DNA from: Limnomonas spitsbergensis
Lineage: Eukaryota > Chlorophyta > Chlorophyceae > Chlamydomonadales
NCBI GenBank assembly: GCA_037349105.1
Contig: JAYJMM010000105.1
Location: forward strand, 2,046,001 to 2,110,000
Length of the DNA: 64,000 nucleotides
Reading direction: 5' to 3'
Shown: piece after piece, positions 1-11,770 of the stretch
Layout: every line of letters starts with the position of its first letter
How positions within the stretch are numbered: position 1 is the stretch's first letter
Translations under genes and position numbers: made by a program
Notes under the pieces: generated by a model
Told to the model about the DNA's origin: nothing
The model's input: the letters and a program-made list of their open reading frames with translations, nothing else
The model's database searches: none

Positions 1-3000
1 CTTCCTCATTCCCCACCTACCAACCCACCTCCCCCTAGCCCATCACCATCCCCACCCCCCAACCCATCACCACCTATCCTTCCTCCTTCCCCACCTCCCA
101 ACCCATCACCACCATTCCTTCCTCCTTCCCCACCTCCCAACCCATCACCACCATTCCTTCCTCCTCCCCCACCTTCCCCACCCCCCCCCAGCCCTCCACC
201 ATCCCCACCTCCCAACCCACCTCCCCACAGCCCTACACCATCCCCACCTCCCAACCCATCACCACCAATCCTTCCTCCTTCCCCACAGCCCCACCAACCT
301 CCCCCAAGCCCCCTACCATCCCCACCGCCCAACCCATCGCCACCAATCCTTCCACCATCCCCACCTCTCATCCAAAGTCCCCCCAGCCCTCCACCTTCCC
401 CACCTCCCATCCCACCCCTCCCCAGCCCTCCACCTTCCCCACCTCCCAACCCATCATCCCCCAACCCTCCACCATCCCCACCTCCCAACCCACCTCCCCC
501 CAGCCCTCCACCTTCCCCACCTCCCAACCCATCTCCCCCCAGCCCTCCACCATCCCCACCTCCCAACCCATCACCACCAATCCTTCCACCTAACCCGCCG
601 CCCAACCCACCTCCCCCCAGCCCTCCACCATCCCCACCGCCCAACCCATCACCCCCCAGCCCTCCACCTTCCCCACCTCCCAACCCATCACCACCAATCC
701 TTCCACCATCCCCACCTCCCAACCCATCACGACCAATCCTTCCACCTTACCCGCCGCCTAACCCACCTCCCCCCAGCCCTCCACCTTCCCCACCTCCCAA
801 CCCATCATCCCCCAGCCCTCCACCGTCCCCACCTCCCTACCCATCACCACCAATCCTTCCACCATCCCCACCTCCCAACCCATCACGACCAATCCCTCCA
901 CCTAACCCGCCGCCCAACCCATCTCCTCCCAGCCCCCCAACTTCCCCACCTCCCAACCCATCACCCCCCAGCCCTCCACCTTCCCCACCTCCCAACCCAT
1001 CACCACCAATCCTTCCACCTTCCCCACCTCCCAACCCATTACACCTCAGCCCACCACCTTCCCCACCTCCCAACCCATCACCACCAATCCTTCCACCATC
1101 CCCACCTCCCAACCCATCACCACCAATCCTTCCACCTAACCCGCCGCCCAACCCATCTCCTCCCAGCCCTCCACCATCCCCACCGCCCAACCCATCACCC
1201 CCCAGCCCTCCACCTTCCCCACCGCCCAACCCATCACCACCAATCCTTCCACCATCCCCACCTCCCAACCCATCACCACCAATCCTTCCACCTAACCCGC
1301 CGCCCAACCCATCTCCCCCCAGCCCTCCACCTTCCCCACCTCCCAACCCATCACCACCAATCTTTCCACCATCCCCACCTCCCAACCCATCACCATCAAT
1401 CCTTCCACCCAACCCGCCGCCCAACCCATCTCCCCCCAGCCCTTCACCTTCCCCACCTCCCAACCCATCACCCCCCAGCCCTCAACCTTCCCCACCTCCC
1501 AACCCATCACCCCCCAGCCCTCCACCATCCCCACCTCCCAACCCATCACCATCAATCCTTCCACCTAACCCGCCGCCCAACCCATCTCCCCCCAGCCCTC
1601 CACCTTCCCCACCTCCCAACCCATTACCACCAATCCTTCCACCTAACCCGCCGCCCAACCCACCTCCCCCCAGCCCTCCACCATCCCCACCGCCCAACCC
1701 ATCACCCCCCAGCCCTCCACCTTCCCCACCTCCCAACCCATCACCACCAATCCTTCCACCATCCCCACCTCCCAACCCATCACCACCACTCCTTCCACCT
1801 TACCCGCCGCCTAACCCACCTCCCCCCAGCCCTTCACCTTCCCCACCTCCCAACCCATCACACCACAGCCCTCCACCTTCCCCACCTCCCAACCCATCAC
1901 CACCAATCCTTCCAACATCCCCACCTCCCAACCTATCACCACCAATCCTTCCACCATCCCCAACTACCAACCCACCTCCCCCCAGCCCTCCACCATCCCC
2001 AACTACCAACCCATCACCCCCCAGCCCTCCACCTTCCCCACCTCCCAACCCATCACCACCAATCCTTCCACCCTCCCCACCTCTCAACCCATCACCCCCC
2101 AGCCCTCCACCATCCCCACCTCCTTACCCACCTTCCCCCAGCCCTCCACCATCCCCACCTTCCAACCCACCTCACCCCAGCCCTCCACCTTCCCCACCTC
2201 TCAACCCACCTTTCCCCCGCCCTCCACCTTCCCCACCTCTCAACCCACCCCCCCCCAGCCCTCCACCATCCCCACCTCCCAACCCACCTCCCCACAGCCC
2301 TACACCATCCCCACCTCCCAACCCATCACCACCAATCCTTCCTCCTTCCCCACAGCCCCACCAACCTCCCCCAAGCCCCCTACCATCCCCACCGCCCAAC
2401 CCATCGCCACCAATCCTTCCACCATCCCCACCTCTCATCCAAAGTCCCCCCAGCCCTCCACCTTCCCCACCTCCCATCCCACCCCTCCCCAGCCCTCCAC
2501 CTTCCCCACCTCCCAACCCATCATCCCCCAACCCTCCACCATCCCCACCTCCCAACCCACCTCCCCCCAGCCCTCCACCTTCCCCACCTCCCAACCCATC
2601 TCCCCCCAGCCCTCCACCATCCCCACCTCCCAACCCATCACCACCAATCCTTCCACCTAACCCGCCGCCCAACCCACCTCCCCCCAGCCCTCCACCATCC
2701 CCACCGCCCAACCCATCACCCCCCAGCCCTCCACCTTCCCCACCTCCCAACCCATCACCACCAATCCTTCCACCATCCCCACCTCCCAACCCATCACGAC
2801 CAATCCTTCCACCTTACCCGCCGCCTAACCCACCTCCCCCCAGCCCTCCACCTTCCCCACCTCCCAACCCATCATCCCCCAGCCCTCCACCGTCCCCACC
2901 TCCCTACCCATCACCACCAATCCTTCCACCATCCCCACCTCCCAACCCATCACGACCAATCCCTCCACCTAACCCGCCGCCCAACCCATCTCCTCCCAGC

Positions 3001-4575
3001 CCCCCAACTTCCCCACCTCCCAACCCATCACCCCCCAGCCCTCCACCTTCCCCACCTCCCAACCCATCACCACCAATCCTTCCACCTTCCCCACCTCCCA
3101 ACCCATTACACCTCAGCCCACCACCTTCCCCACCTCCCAACCCATCACCACCAATCCTTCCACCATCCCCACCTCCCAACCCATCACCACCAATCCTTCC
3201 ACCTAACCCGCCGCCCAACCCATCTCCTCCCAGCCCTCCACCATCCCCACCGCCCAACCCATCACCCCCCAGCCCTCCACCTTCCCCACCGCCCAACCCA
3301 TCACCACCAATCCTTCCACCATCCCCACCTCCCAACCCATCACCACCAATCCTTCCACCTAACCCGCCGCCCAACCCATCTCCCCCCAGCCCTCCACCTT
3401 CCCCACCTCCCAACCCATCACCACCAATCTTTCCACCATCCCCACCTCCCAACCCATCACCATCAATCCTTCCACCCAACCCGCCGCCCAACCCATCTCC
3501 CCCCAGCCCTTCACCTTCCCCACCTCCCAACCCATCACCCCCCAGCCCTCAACCTTCCCCACCTCCCAACCCATCACCCCCCAGCCCTCCACCATCCCCA
3601 CCTCCCAACCCATCACCATCAATCCTTCCACCTAACCCGCCGCCCAACCCATCTCCCCCCAGCCCTCCACCTTCCCCACCTCCCAACCCATTACCACCAA
3701 TCCTTCCACCTAACCCGCCGCCCAACCCACCTCCCCCCAGCCCTCCACCATCCCCACCGCCCAACCCATCACCCCCCAGCCCTCCACCTTCCCCACCTCC
3801 CAACCCATCACCACCAATCCTTCCACCATCCCCACCTCCCAACCCATCACCACCACTCCTTCCACCTTACCCGCCGCCTAACCCACCTCCCCCCAGCCCT
3901 TCACCTTCCCCACCTCCCAACCCATCACACCACAGCCCTCCACCTTCCCCACCTCCCAACCCATCACCACCAATCCTTCCAACATCCCCACCTCCCAACC
4001 TATCACCACCAATCCTTCCACCATCCCCAACTACCAACCCACCTCCCCCCAGCCCTCCACCATCCCCAACTACCAACCCATCACCCCCCAGCCCTCCACC
4101 TTCCCCACCTCCCAACCCATCACCACCAATCCTTCCACCCTCCCCACCTCTCAACCCATCACCCCCCAGCCCTCCACCATCCCCACCTCCTTACCCACCT
4201 TCCCCCAGCCCTCCACCATCCCCACCTTCCAACCCACCTCACCCCAGCCCTCCACCTTCCCCACCTCTCAACCCACCTTTCCCCCGCCCTCCACCTTCCC
4301 CACCTCTCAACCCACCTCCCCCCAGCCCTCCACCTTCCCCACCTCCCAACCCACCTCCACCCAGTCCTCCTCCTTCCCCACCTCCCAACCCATCTCCCCC
4401 AATCCTTCCTCCTTCCCCACCTCCCAACCCACCTCCCCCCAGCCCTCCTCCTTCCCCTCCTCCCAACCCACCTCCCCCCTGCCCTCCTCCTTCCCCACCT
4501 ACCAACCCACCTCCCCCCAGCACTCCACCTTACCCACCTTCCAACCCACCTCCCCTTAGCCCTTCTCCTACCCCA
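1..4575 (+). repeat. Coding Pro/Ser/Asn-rich repeat tract
   Basis: Degenerate coding repeat built mostly from CCACCTCCCAACCCATCA-like blocks, every one preserving frame 1 (SPPPNPSPP, with ILPP and NPPP variants). Ser-Pro and contiguous Pro suggest a hydroxylated, O-glycosylated polyproline-II rod; that is family knowledge, not seen directly. The complementary strand is extremely G-rich, so long Gly-rich antisense ORFs appear; I regard them as artefacts of composition. Confidence 0.9.
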
Positions 4576-7500
4576 TTGCCCAACCCACCTCCCCCCCGCC
4601 CTCCCCCTTGCCCACCTCCCAATCCACCTTCTCCCAGCCCTCCTCCTTCTTCACCTCCCAACCCACCTCCCCCCCTCCCTCCACCTTCCCCACCTCCCAT
4701 CCCACTAGTTATACTCCCAGGCCCTGCACTTCCTCCAAGTCCCCCGTATCCTCCCCCCCAGCCTCCTGGTCCTCCCCCAAGCCCCCCATCCCCTCCCACA
4801 CCACCCACACCTCCTCTGCCCCCAAACCCACCACCTAGTCCTCCACCCAGGCCACCTTCTCCCCGTCCCCTGACCCCCCCACCATCCCCCCCATTATTTC
4901 TATCCCCACCTCCTTCCCCACCTCGCAGCCCTCCTCTTCCTGGCCCTCCTCCTTCTCCACCCCCCAGCCCTCCACCTCACAGCGCTGCTTCTTCTCCACC
5001 TCCCGGCCCTCCACTACCCAGCCCTCCTTCTGCGGGTATGTCTCCAAGTCAGTCACCTAAGCCCCCCTCTCCTCGTCCACTGGTTCCACACACACCTCCA
5101 CGACCCAGCACCCTGCTGCAGCCCCCATCAGGCATGCCGTTGCTCCCACCTCCATTACCTCCCAGCCCGGCCCCATCCCCTCCTGCACCCAGCCCCTCAG
5201 TTGCATCAATGGCACCTCCACAGGGATCTGTCCCCCCCATCCTGGCCCCTCTTAGCCCCCCGCCCCCTGGCCCTGCTTCCCCACCAAACGGTGTCAATGG
5301 CACCTCAGCCCCTCCCCCCCGGCCGCCGCCTCAGCCTCAGTTCGCTCCGCTATGGTCCACAGATATCCGCTTGGAGGGCACTGCACTGGGCGCGGACCAG
5401 CTGCCCAGTATCAAAGGCAAGTCAATCTCTGATGTCTCATCCCATAATGTCATTACTCTGTTGCCCATCAAATATTTTTGCTGTCCAAAGGACTCAACGT
5501 ATCTGCTTAGAAATGCCTCAAATTATGCTGCAGGGTAAACCCTGAACCCTTAACCCTAAATCATGCAAATGCCTATAATTTCCTTTACTGATGCCTATAA
5601 TTATGCCACCTTCACCCTCGATCGTACATTCCACAGATGGGCAGATAGTGAAGCACACCGTCACTGTCAGTGCTCGCATAGATCTTGACAAGAGTAGCCC
5701 TTACGTGGGATGCTCCTCCGAGGCAAAGGAGGCTATCCGTCTGGTGAGCGCAAAGCTGGAGACTTTGCGCTTAAATTGACAAGACTGTACCGCACTGAAT
5801 GAAAGAGAGGGATAGGCTCACGGTAGATGAACAGAAACAAATATAGCGTTCAATGTCCATGGTAGTCGTTTAGAGAGGGGCTGGAAATTTGATTCCAGTG
5901 TAATAGGGGTTCGGAAGAGTAGAGCATTCATCTTTTACATGACAAAGTGTTGTTTGATTCACTGACAGTCTGCTGCTCTGCCACGCTCTCCCACTCCCCA
6001 GATTGTCTCCTCTCTTATGGCGCCCCTCTTGGCCTCCACCGTGTCCACCGAGTGCACAGCAAACGACAAAACCAAGGACCCGCTCCTACAGGCCACTCCA
6101 CAGCCGCAGCGGATGCTTCAGCAGTCCTTGACCCCGGATGGTACGCTCCCCACCGAGTCAGCCAGTAGCTGGAATTCCTCTCCTCTCTCGCAGCTACATC
6201 GCCAGACCGAGGGAAGAACGCTGAAGCAGCAGAGTGTGGATTGCGACCCCTCAGCGCACGTCACGACATCCCTCACCCTGCTGGACCCGACCTCGTCAGC
6301 AATTCAGGCTATCATTGCCGAACTATACCAGATTTTGGCGGCAGGGGGGGGGAAACTCATTGCTTGCGCGGTCACGACCCCGGACGGCAGCGGCTGGCTG
6401 ACCGCCATCACTGACCTGGAAGTGGTCAGCGAGGCACGGGCGGTCAATGCACTCACGCAGCCAGACAAAAGCTGCAGTTCCGCTTGGGCGGCCAGTGTGC
6501 TGCAGGTGGCCATGGCGGCAAAGCCGGGGGCTCAGGTGAGGAGCTGTCAGGGGGGAACAGGCTGCAGTCGGGATAGACAGGCTGCCGGCGGAAACGCCGT
6601 TTTACTAGGCATGATGCAGTCAGCCTATATCTTTGGTCACTCTTGGATATATGACACGGAGTAGAACATGCCTGATGACATGCAGTCCGTTCCTGGAGGG
6701 CACTAGGACAGGCGCAGCATGTCGCCGGCCACTACGCCCTTCCCTGACTGTCGAAAACAAAGAACTTGAATTCGAATATTAATTTTTGTCGCAGGTCCAG
6801 CTTGTCTGTGATAGCACGGCGACACTAGCAGGATCTGGGGGACACCGCAGCTTCCTCTGGCTCGTCTTGTACGTCTTAGTGGGATCCTCTCCGTGCTGGT
6901 GCTGCGTTTTGATTTTGCTTGCAGCCAGGCTCAGGCGGCTACGCAGGGAACAGCAGGAGCAGCAGGACCCGCCGCAGGTCACCGCCGATGCTGGGATCAG
7001 CGGACCAGCTGCTCCTGCAGGGTCTGCAGTGATATCCCTTGATGATGCTGAGACAGACGGGCGACAGGGTGACAATGCTGAGGCAGATACTCGACTGCCG
7101 GGCGATGCTAAGGCAGGCGCTAAAAGGTGGAGCAGCAACTCGTTGTTCTCGCCGGTAAGCACTACATAGGCACCAGCACTTGCTCAGTGTAGGAGAATTA
7201 ATTAGCTGACACATCAAACATTGCAGTAGCAGTAACCAAACCATGGTAGGGGAATTAATAACCCGAAACAAAGAACGTTGCAGTAGCAGTGACCATACCA
7301 TAACAGGGGCATTCATAAGCTAACACATTAAACATAGCAGTACCAGCGACCATACCATGACAGGGGAAATTTGGCTTGGTGACACCAATCCAAGTTGGTG
7401 CTTTGCCCGAATCCATGGGTCAGCGAGGTGAATCCACGAGTCAGCAAAATAATTTATTCCATTAACAAAATATGCCTGCACTCCAAAGAAGTACCTCCCC

Positions 7501-9605
7501 CCACAGGCCCACACCCTCGTCAGCAGTCGTTCCTGCTGCCCTGTCAACATTTGAACAAAAAATGCCTTCTGCCACCCAACCTGCAGGGTGAACCTCCACC
7601 CGGCCCTCAGACCAGTCTCGACAAGCAAGCTCGTGACGAGGCGGCGAAACACGGCATCACTCAAAACTGGAGCATGAGCTCCAGGCCTGGCAGCCCGCCC
7701 ATCCAGCCTTGCTGCCGCAGCCCCAACATGATAAACGGGCAGGTCCTGCCAGCGTACCCACCCATGTCCCCTAGTGGTCTGGAGGGAGCAGCCCATCTCA
7801 GGACAGGTTCCGCCCACCTTTCAGCTGAGGAGAGCCGTTTCGAAACCGGTGGCAGCAAGTGTGCCATCCCCACGCTGGGCCGAGAGAGCAGGAGGGGTGA
7901 CCGGGGGATACTATATGAAGAGGCAAAGGCTGCCTTCAACAGAGTCGGCTCTGATCTTGACATGGGAGCCGCCGCTGAATGCCGGATGGCAGCAGAGCCA
8001 TCTGAACGCTCCCTCCTCGGCCAGGCTGTCGCCATCCTCGGCTCTTTGGTCCGTCGTAACCCACAAGCACATGAAGGGACCTTAAAACAAAGCATCAAAC
8101 AAAGCTCAAGCACTGGCGCTAGGCAAAGCAGCTCGTCCATCCAGCCACACAGCAGAAACTCCGTCAGGATAGATGGGCAGGCTTCACAAGTGGGCTCGCG
8201 GTTGCCTAGCTGCGATGCCGCAACTAGCCTGTGGAGCCTCCCACCGCTGCCGGCTGATAAGCCCAGTGCACCATCGAGTGAAGCAGGGCCACAGGACAGG
8301 TACATCAGCACAGGCCTCATTGTGCCGGGACAACTCAACCAGTCCTTCTTGAGCCCCACCCGCCGTGCATTCTTCCCAAGGGCATCGCCTGCTGGGAGGG
8401 AGGGTGAGGATACATCACACGAGCTGGTGGACACCGCTGAGTTGCGCCTGCCTCCCAGTTCTTGGGCTGATGCTGCTAGCGTCCGTGTGGATTCAGGGCT
8501 CAGCCCTCCTCCTGCCGGATTTGGCAGCTCATCACCGCGGGAAGAGACGTCCATCATGATGAGGCTTGATGAGAGAGCAGCCCATGTCAGCCCAGGTCCA
8601 GCTCAACTTCCAGTACGGGAGAGCCGTTCCAACTCCGTCAACAACAATGATGTTATCCCAATGGAAGGCGCTGTCCACCGTCAGAGCAGAAGCGGTGCCG
8701 CTGGGAAAATGTTGGAGGAGGCCAAGGCTGCCCTGAGGAGAGATTTCGACAAGGCCGCAGAACCACCTGACATTTCCCTTCACAGCCAGGCCTCCTCGAT
8801 TTTTGCGCGGAGCCGGACGCTGCTCCGTGCGGTCCCCGCGTCGTCCCGCAGACGCGAGGCGTCGGTGTCGTCGCCAGGGTTCTCCATGGACAAGTTCGTT
8901 GCAGCATCCGGTGCCGCTGATCAGGGCGTGCTTGCCCGCCCGTACACCGACCATGGCGCGCCGCCCGGCAGAAGGGCCTGGAACAACGAATCGTGCCTCT
9001 CACTGCCCCAGCTGGAGGAGGAGGAGGAGCATTCCTCATCGAGGAACTCGCAACCAGCGGATACAGTCAAGCCGGTCCAACCGGCTGGCATGTGGGCCAC
9101 ACATGTGCCTCAGGTCACTAAAACATCCTGGGCACCACTTCTCCCCGCGCAACGGAAAGCGGTGGCTTACAGAAGACAGACCACGTTCGAGTCACGTAGC
9201 ACAGCAGCAGCAGCAGCAGCTAAAGAAACAGCAGGTGGGACGTCCGATGCCGTGGTCAATTTCCACAGAGCTGAGTGGACGGATGAGGCATCCAGAAAGC
9301 CGCGTCAAAGCATGCCAGGGAGCCTGGAACATGTCATGGTAGGCAGGAATGCATTGCGGGAGGGCCAAAACGCGGCATCCATCAATGGCAGGGCTGCGGA
9401 TATCTTGGCGATGCTGAAGAGGACTGCTGGCCCAAGGCCCGTGGCCTTGTCTGAGGCAGGGAATGGGACAGCTGCAGAGGCATGGGCATCATTACGGCCT
9501 GCCACTGTTGACCCTACAGCAACAGCAACCACCGCAGCAACAGCAGCGCAAGACGGTTATTCAACTCCACTTGCGCATGTCATGCGGGCTACTAGGGAGA
9601 GCTGA
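1..9605 (+). CDS. Membrane-anchored hydroxyproline-rich glycoprotein, N-terminus outside window
   Basis: Exons <1-5416, 5637-5743, 6002-6535, 6795-7154 and 7587-9605 (TGA) join in phases 1, 0, 0, 0 and give 2,811 residues from the window edge. Frame 1 is open from base 1, with no in-frame ATG in the rod, so the start lies upstream. Residues 1 to about 1780 are a Pro/Ser/Asn rod (PPSPP, SPPPNPSPP), as in algal and plant cell-wall HRGPs. A Cys-containing region of about 230 residues follows, then one hydrophobic segment (LVLYVLV...CVLILLAA, near residue 2040-2065) with an Arg-rich stop-transfer (RLRRLRRE). The Ser/Ala-rich tail of about 750 residues is probably cytosolic. The tail holds two related blocks, around 7790-8060 and 8580-8830, containing EEAKAAFNR and EEAKAALRR. 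Intron 1 has a GC donor (AAAG/GCAAGT). I infer an extracellular-matrix or adhesion protein linked through the membrane. It is not a typical pherophorin; I recognise no named C-terminal domain. Confidence 0.75.
177..4316 (+). repeat. 2,067-bp in-frame tandem duplication in the rod
   Basis: Bases 177-2249 recur as 2244-4316 at a constant offset of 2,067 bp (689 codons). Every landmark checked is identical, for example TTACACCTCAGCCC at 1049 and 3116, and CACCACAGCC at 1861 and 3928. The copies meet at a 6-bp microhomology, CCCACC, at 177, 2244 and 4311. Matching fails at 176/2243 and at 2250/4317. Near-identity means a very recent unequal exchange or an assembly artefact. Confidence 0.9.
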
Positions 9606-9847
9606 CAGTGGGGACAAGCCCCGCGAGGACATTTGGTCGGTACAGCCTTCGTCATTTCGATCTTACGATTGTCATACTGTGATTGCATGTGTGGGTATTA
9701 TTTTCTTGGTTAATTTAGTAGAGTGTGTGCGATTTTTCTTAGAGTTCGAAGTGCATCACATGTGATGCATGGGAGGGGAGCCCGCAAACCATTTATATAT
9801 TTTTTTAATATGTTGCCAACACTGGTGTCGGATAACTGAGTGGCTTG

Positions 9848-9870
9848 CCCTGTCGAGACACGCGACAGGG
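9848..9870. repeat. 8-bp perfect stem, 7-nt loop
   Basis: CCCTGTCG (9848-9855) pairs with CGACAGGG (9863-9870) around AGACACG. It lies about 240 bp past the glycoprotein stop codon, possibly in the 3' UTR. Function unknown. Confidence 0.5.
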
Positions 9871-10469
9871 GACCAGGACGAGGGGTTCATGGTTCCTCCC
9901 ATCCTGCGCTGTTGACTAGTAAGATTCCTTTATGTCTCTGAACCATGTTTTTTGGATGAATGAGAATTCTAACTGCTGACGGGGGTAACCTGGGATTTCT
10001 CCGGGATTTCTTTCATATTTCCAAGGGTTTCTTTCCAGGTGTTTACCATGAAATACCTGAATTACCACAGGACTGTGGCGTATCAAGCTTGATAATATGA
10101 AACGTCATAGTGGCACTGGTACCGGTAGCGTGCAAACCTTTGCAAGATGGTGTTCTTACTTGATGAGAGCCAGAACTGGTTTAAGGGACATGATTGCTAT
10201 GGGGCCCCTTTGTACAACTCATGTCTCACATTCATTTGTTTTTTTGTCGCGGTTGTATGTTGCTCTCGACGAATGGGGTGAGTCGTTAAACCATATTCAA
10301 AGCCATTCGTTGCGGCGCATGTTATCATGCCTTCACATGGACAGTAACAAATCTGAAATCGTATGGTTGTGGGTACAAAGCGGCCTCGGTTACAAACTTT
10401 GGCTGCGCTATAAGCCATCAAATGGGCTGAGTCAGTTTAGGGCATGCCCAAGCTCTGTCTAAGATAATT

Positions 10470-10735
10470 AGCTTTGTAGCCCAGCAGAGCATCACAATTG
10501 AAGTATGGGTCTATGGGACAGGTGCCCGTAAACCGGTACACACACTTAAGTAATAAATTACCCAGCAAAACAACTGTGAACCTAGGTAACCCCTGAAAGA
10601 CCAACCAATAAAAAACCACTATCCACATTTTTTGGAATGAAACCGTGGTGCAGATTGCAAATAACAAGCCCCAAGCAATCATAAATCATGACATGGGTGC
10701 ACAGAAGTTAAGTCCAGCACCACCCACAGAATTAG
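10470..10735. repeat. Dispersed element, copy 1
   Basis: The stretch with GCATCACAATTGAAGTATGG and GGACAGGTGCCCG, followed further on by AGCACCACCCACAGAATT, is matched by diverged sequence around 53041-53090 and 53706-53730. This suggests an old dispersed repeat. Boundaries are uncertain. Confidence 0.35.
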
Positions 10736-11384
10736 GAGGGAGGCATAACATTGGGGAAATTTTGTGATGATTCTTCCTTTTCATAATATACCTGTATCGA
10801 AAGATAAAGGAATCCATATTCCTCCAAAAGACACATGCATTATATCTGTACTCAGCACGCGTCACTCACCATTCATACACGGATATACCGTTCCATTGTT
10901 GAGTCCTCATCTGTCAGGAAATGAGGCAATGTATGGTTTAGCTCAAAGTCAAAATCTGTGTATCAAGGAGAAGATTAGAAGGCCGCTGAGGGCACTAAAA
11001 AGCGAGGAGGGGGGGGGCAAAAAACAACTGGACGCACCCCATCCTCGAAAACTATAGAGCTTGACGAGAGTTTCCATATCTGGTCAGAAAACCCCCTGTG
11101 CATGGTCAACCCCCTGTGCATGGTCAACGGCCAACGTTAAGTACCCGGTCACCGCATGTCAAACTAGAAGGGGAGGGGTGCAAGTCCCTACAAAAAACGT
11201 GTGCCTTACTTCTTGAAGCCGAGATACCCTCCCCAAAGTCCTTTGTAGCATCTCCCATGTCAAACGAAAGAGTTTTGGAGAATTAGGGGGCCATGGTTTT
11301 CTTTTCTGCCCCCTCATCTCGCTAAACAATACTATTATCCCTGACTCACGACTGTACCTTTTTGCACTTGCTTTTGTGACCATT

Positions 11385-11770
11385 GTTGAGGGTTACTCTC
11401 TAGGGATTCTAAGGCGCCAGTGTCGTTAGCCTTTCCTCCCTTTTGGTCCTTTTTGTTGTTGTCCCCCCCCTTTTTTAGTTTCTTCTCTTCTCCCTTGTGA
11501 TCAGTGGGGCGCCCTCGCGGCCAAGCAAAGGTGGGATACGCTTGCTTTTGTGGACTTTTATTTTCTCTAGAGGCTTTGTTGAGGGCTAGTCTCTAGTGGA
11601 ACTCAGTTGCCGGACTTAGTCTTCTTTGCCTTCCCGGCCTCTCCTTTTGTTTCTTTCCCCCCTCTTCCTTTGAGTTTCTTCTTTTCTCCCTTCTGAACAG
11701 TTGGGCGCCCACGCGGCAGAGCTTTGAGCGGGCCCAGAGGCGAAACGTTCTTGACCTTTTTGTACCGCAA
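11385..11770. repeat. Imperfect 193-bp direct repeat
   Basis: GTTGAGGGTTACTCTCTAG at 11385 and GTTGAGGGCTAGTCTCTAG at 11578 begin two diverged units. Each continues with a T/C-rich tract and then a GGGCGCCC block (near 11509 and 11703). No coding potential is apparent. Confidence 0.5.

Noticed and set aside
6..4808. Long Gly-rich minus-strand ORFs (GGGDGGRIGGDG-type) opposite the rod
   Set aside because: They are the complement of the Pro/Ser codon repeat. The plus frame continues without a stop into a non-repetitive protein with supported introns, while the minus ORFs are broken and have no unique sequence.
5417..5538. Read-through of glycoprotein exon 1 to TAA at 5538
   Set aside because: The downstream exon at 5637 continues in phase from a GC donor at 5417, and the later exons all fit. 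The read-through tail is therefore most likely intron, though intron retention is possible.
5541..5560. Telomere-like AACCCTTAACCCTAAA
   Set aside because: Too short and imperfect, inside glycoprotein intron 1. The similar tract at 51433-51500 is part of a local splice-site repeat. Neither indicates a chromosome end.
7661..8954. Minus-strand ORFs opposite the glycoprotein tail
   Set aside because: The plus-strand frame is longer, in phase with exon 4 and contains the internal repeat. The minus frames have no motif.
9830..9905. tRNA-like segment around the 9848-9870 hairpin (GAGTGGC, GGTTCATGGTTCC)
   Set aside because: The stem is 8 bp rather than a 5-bp anticodon stem, and no acceptor stem pairs.
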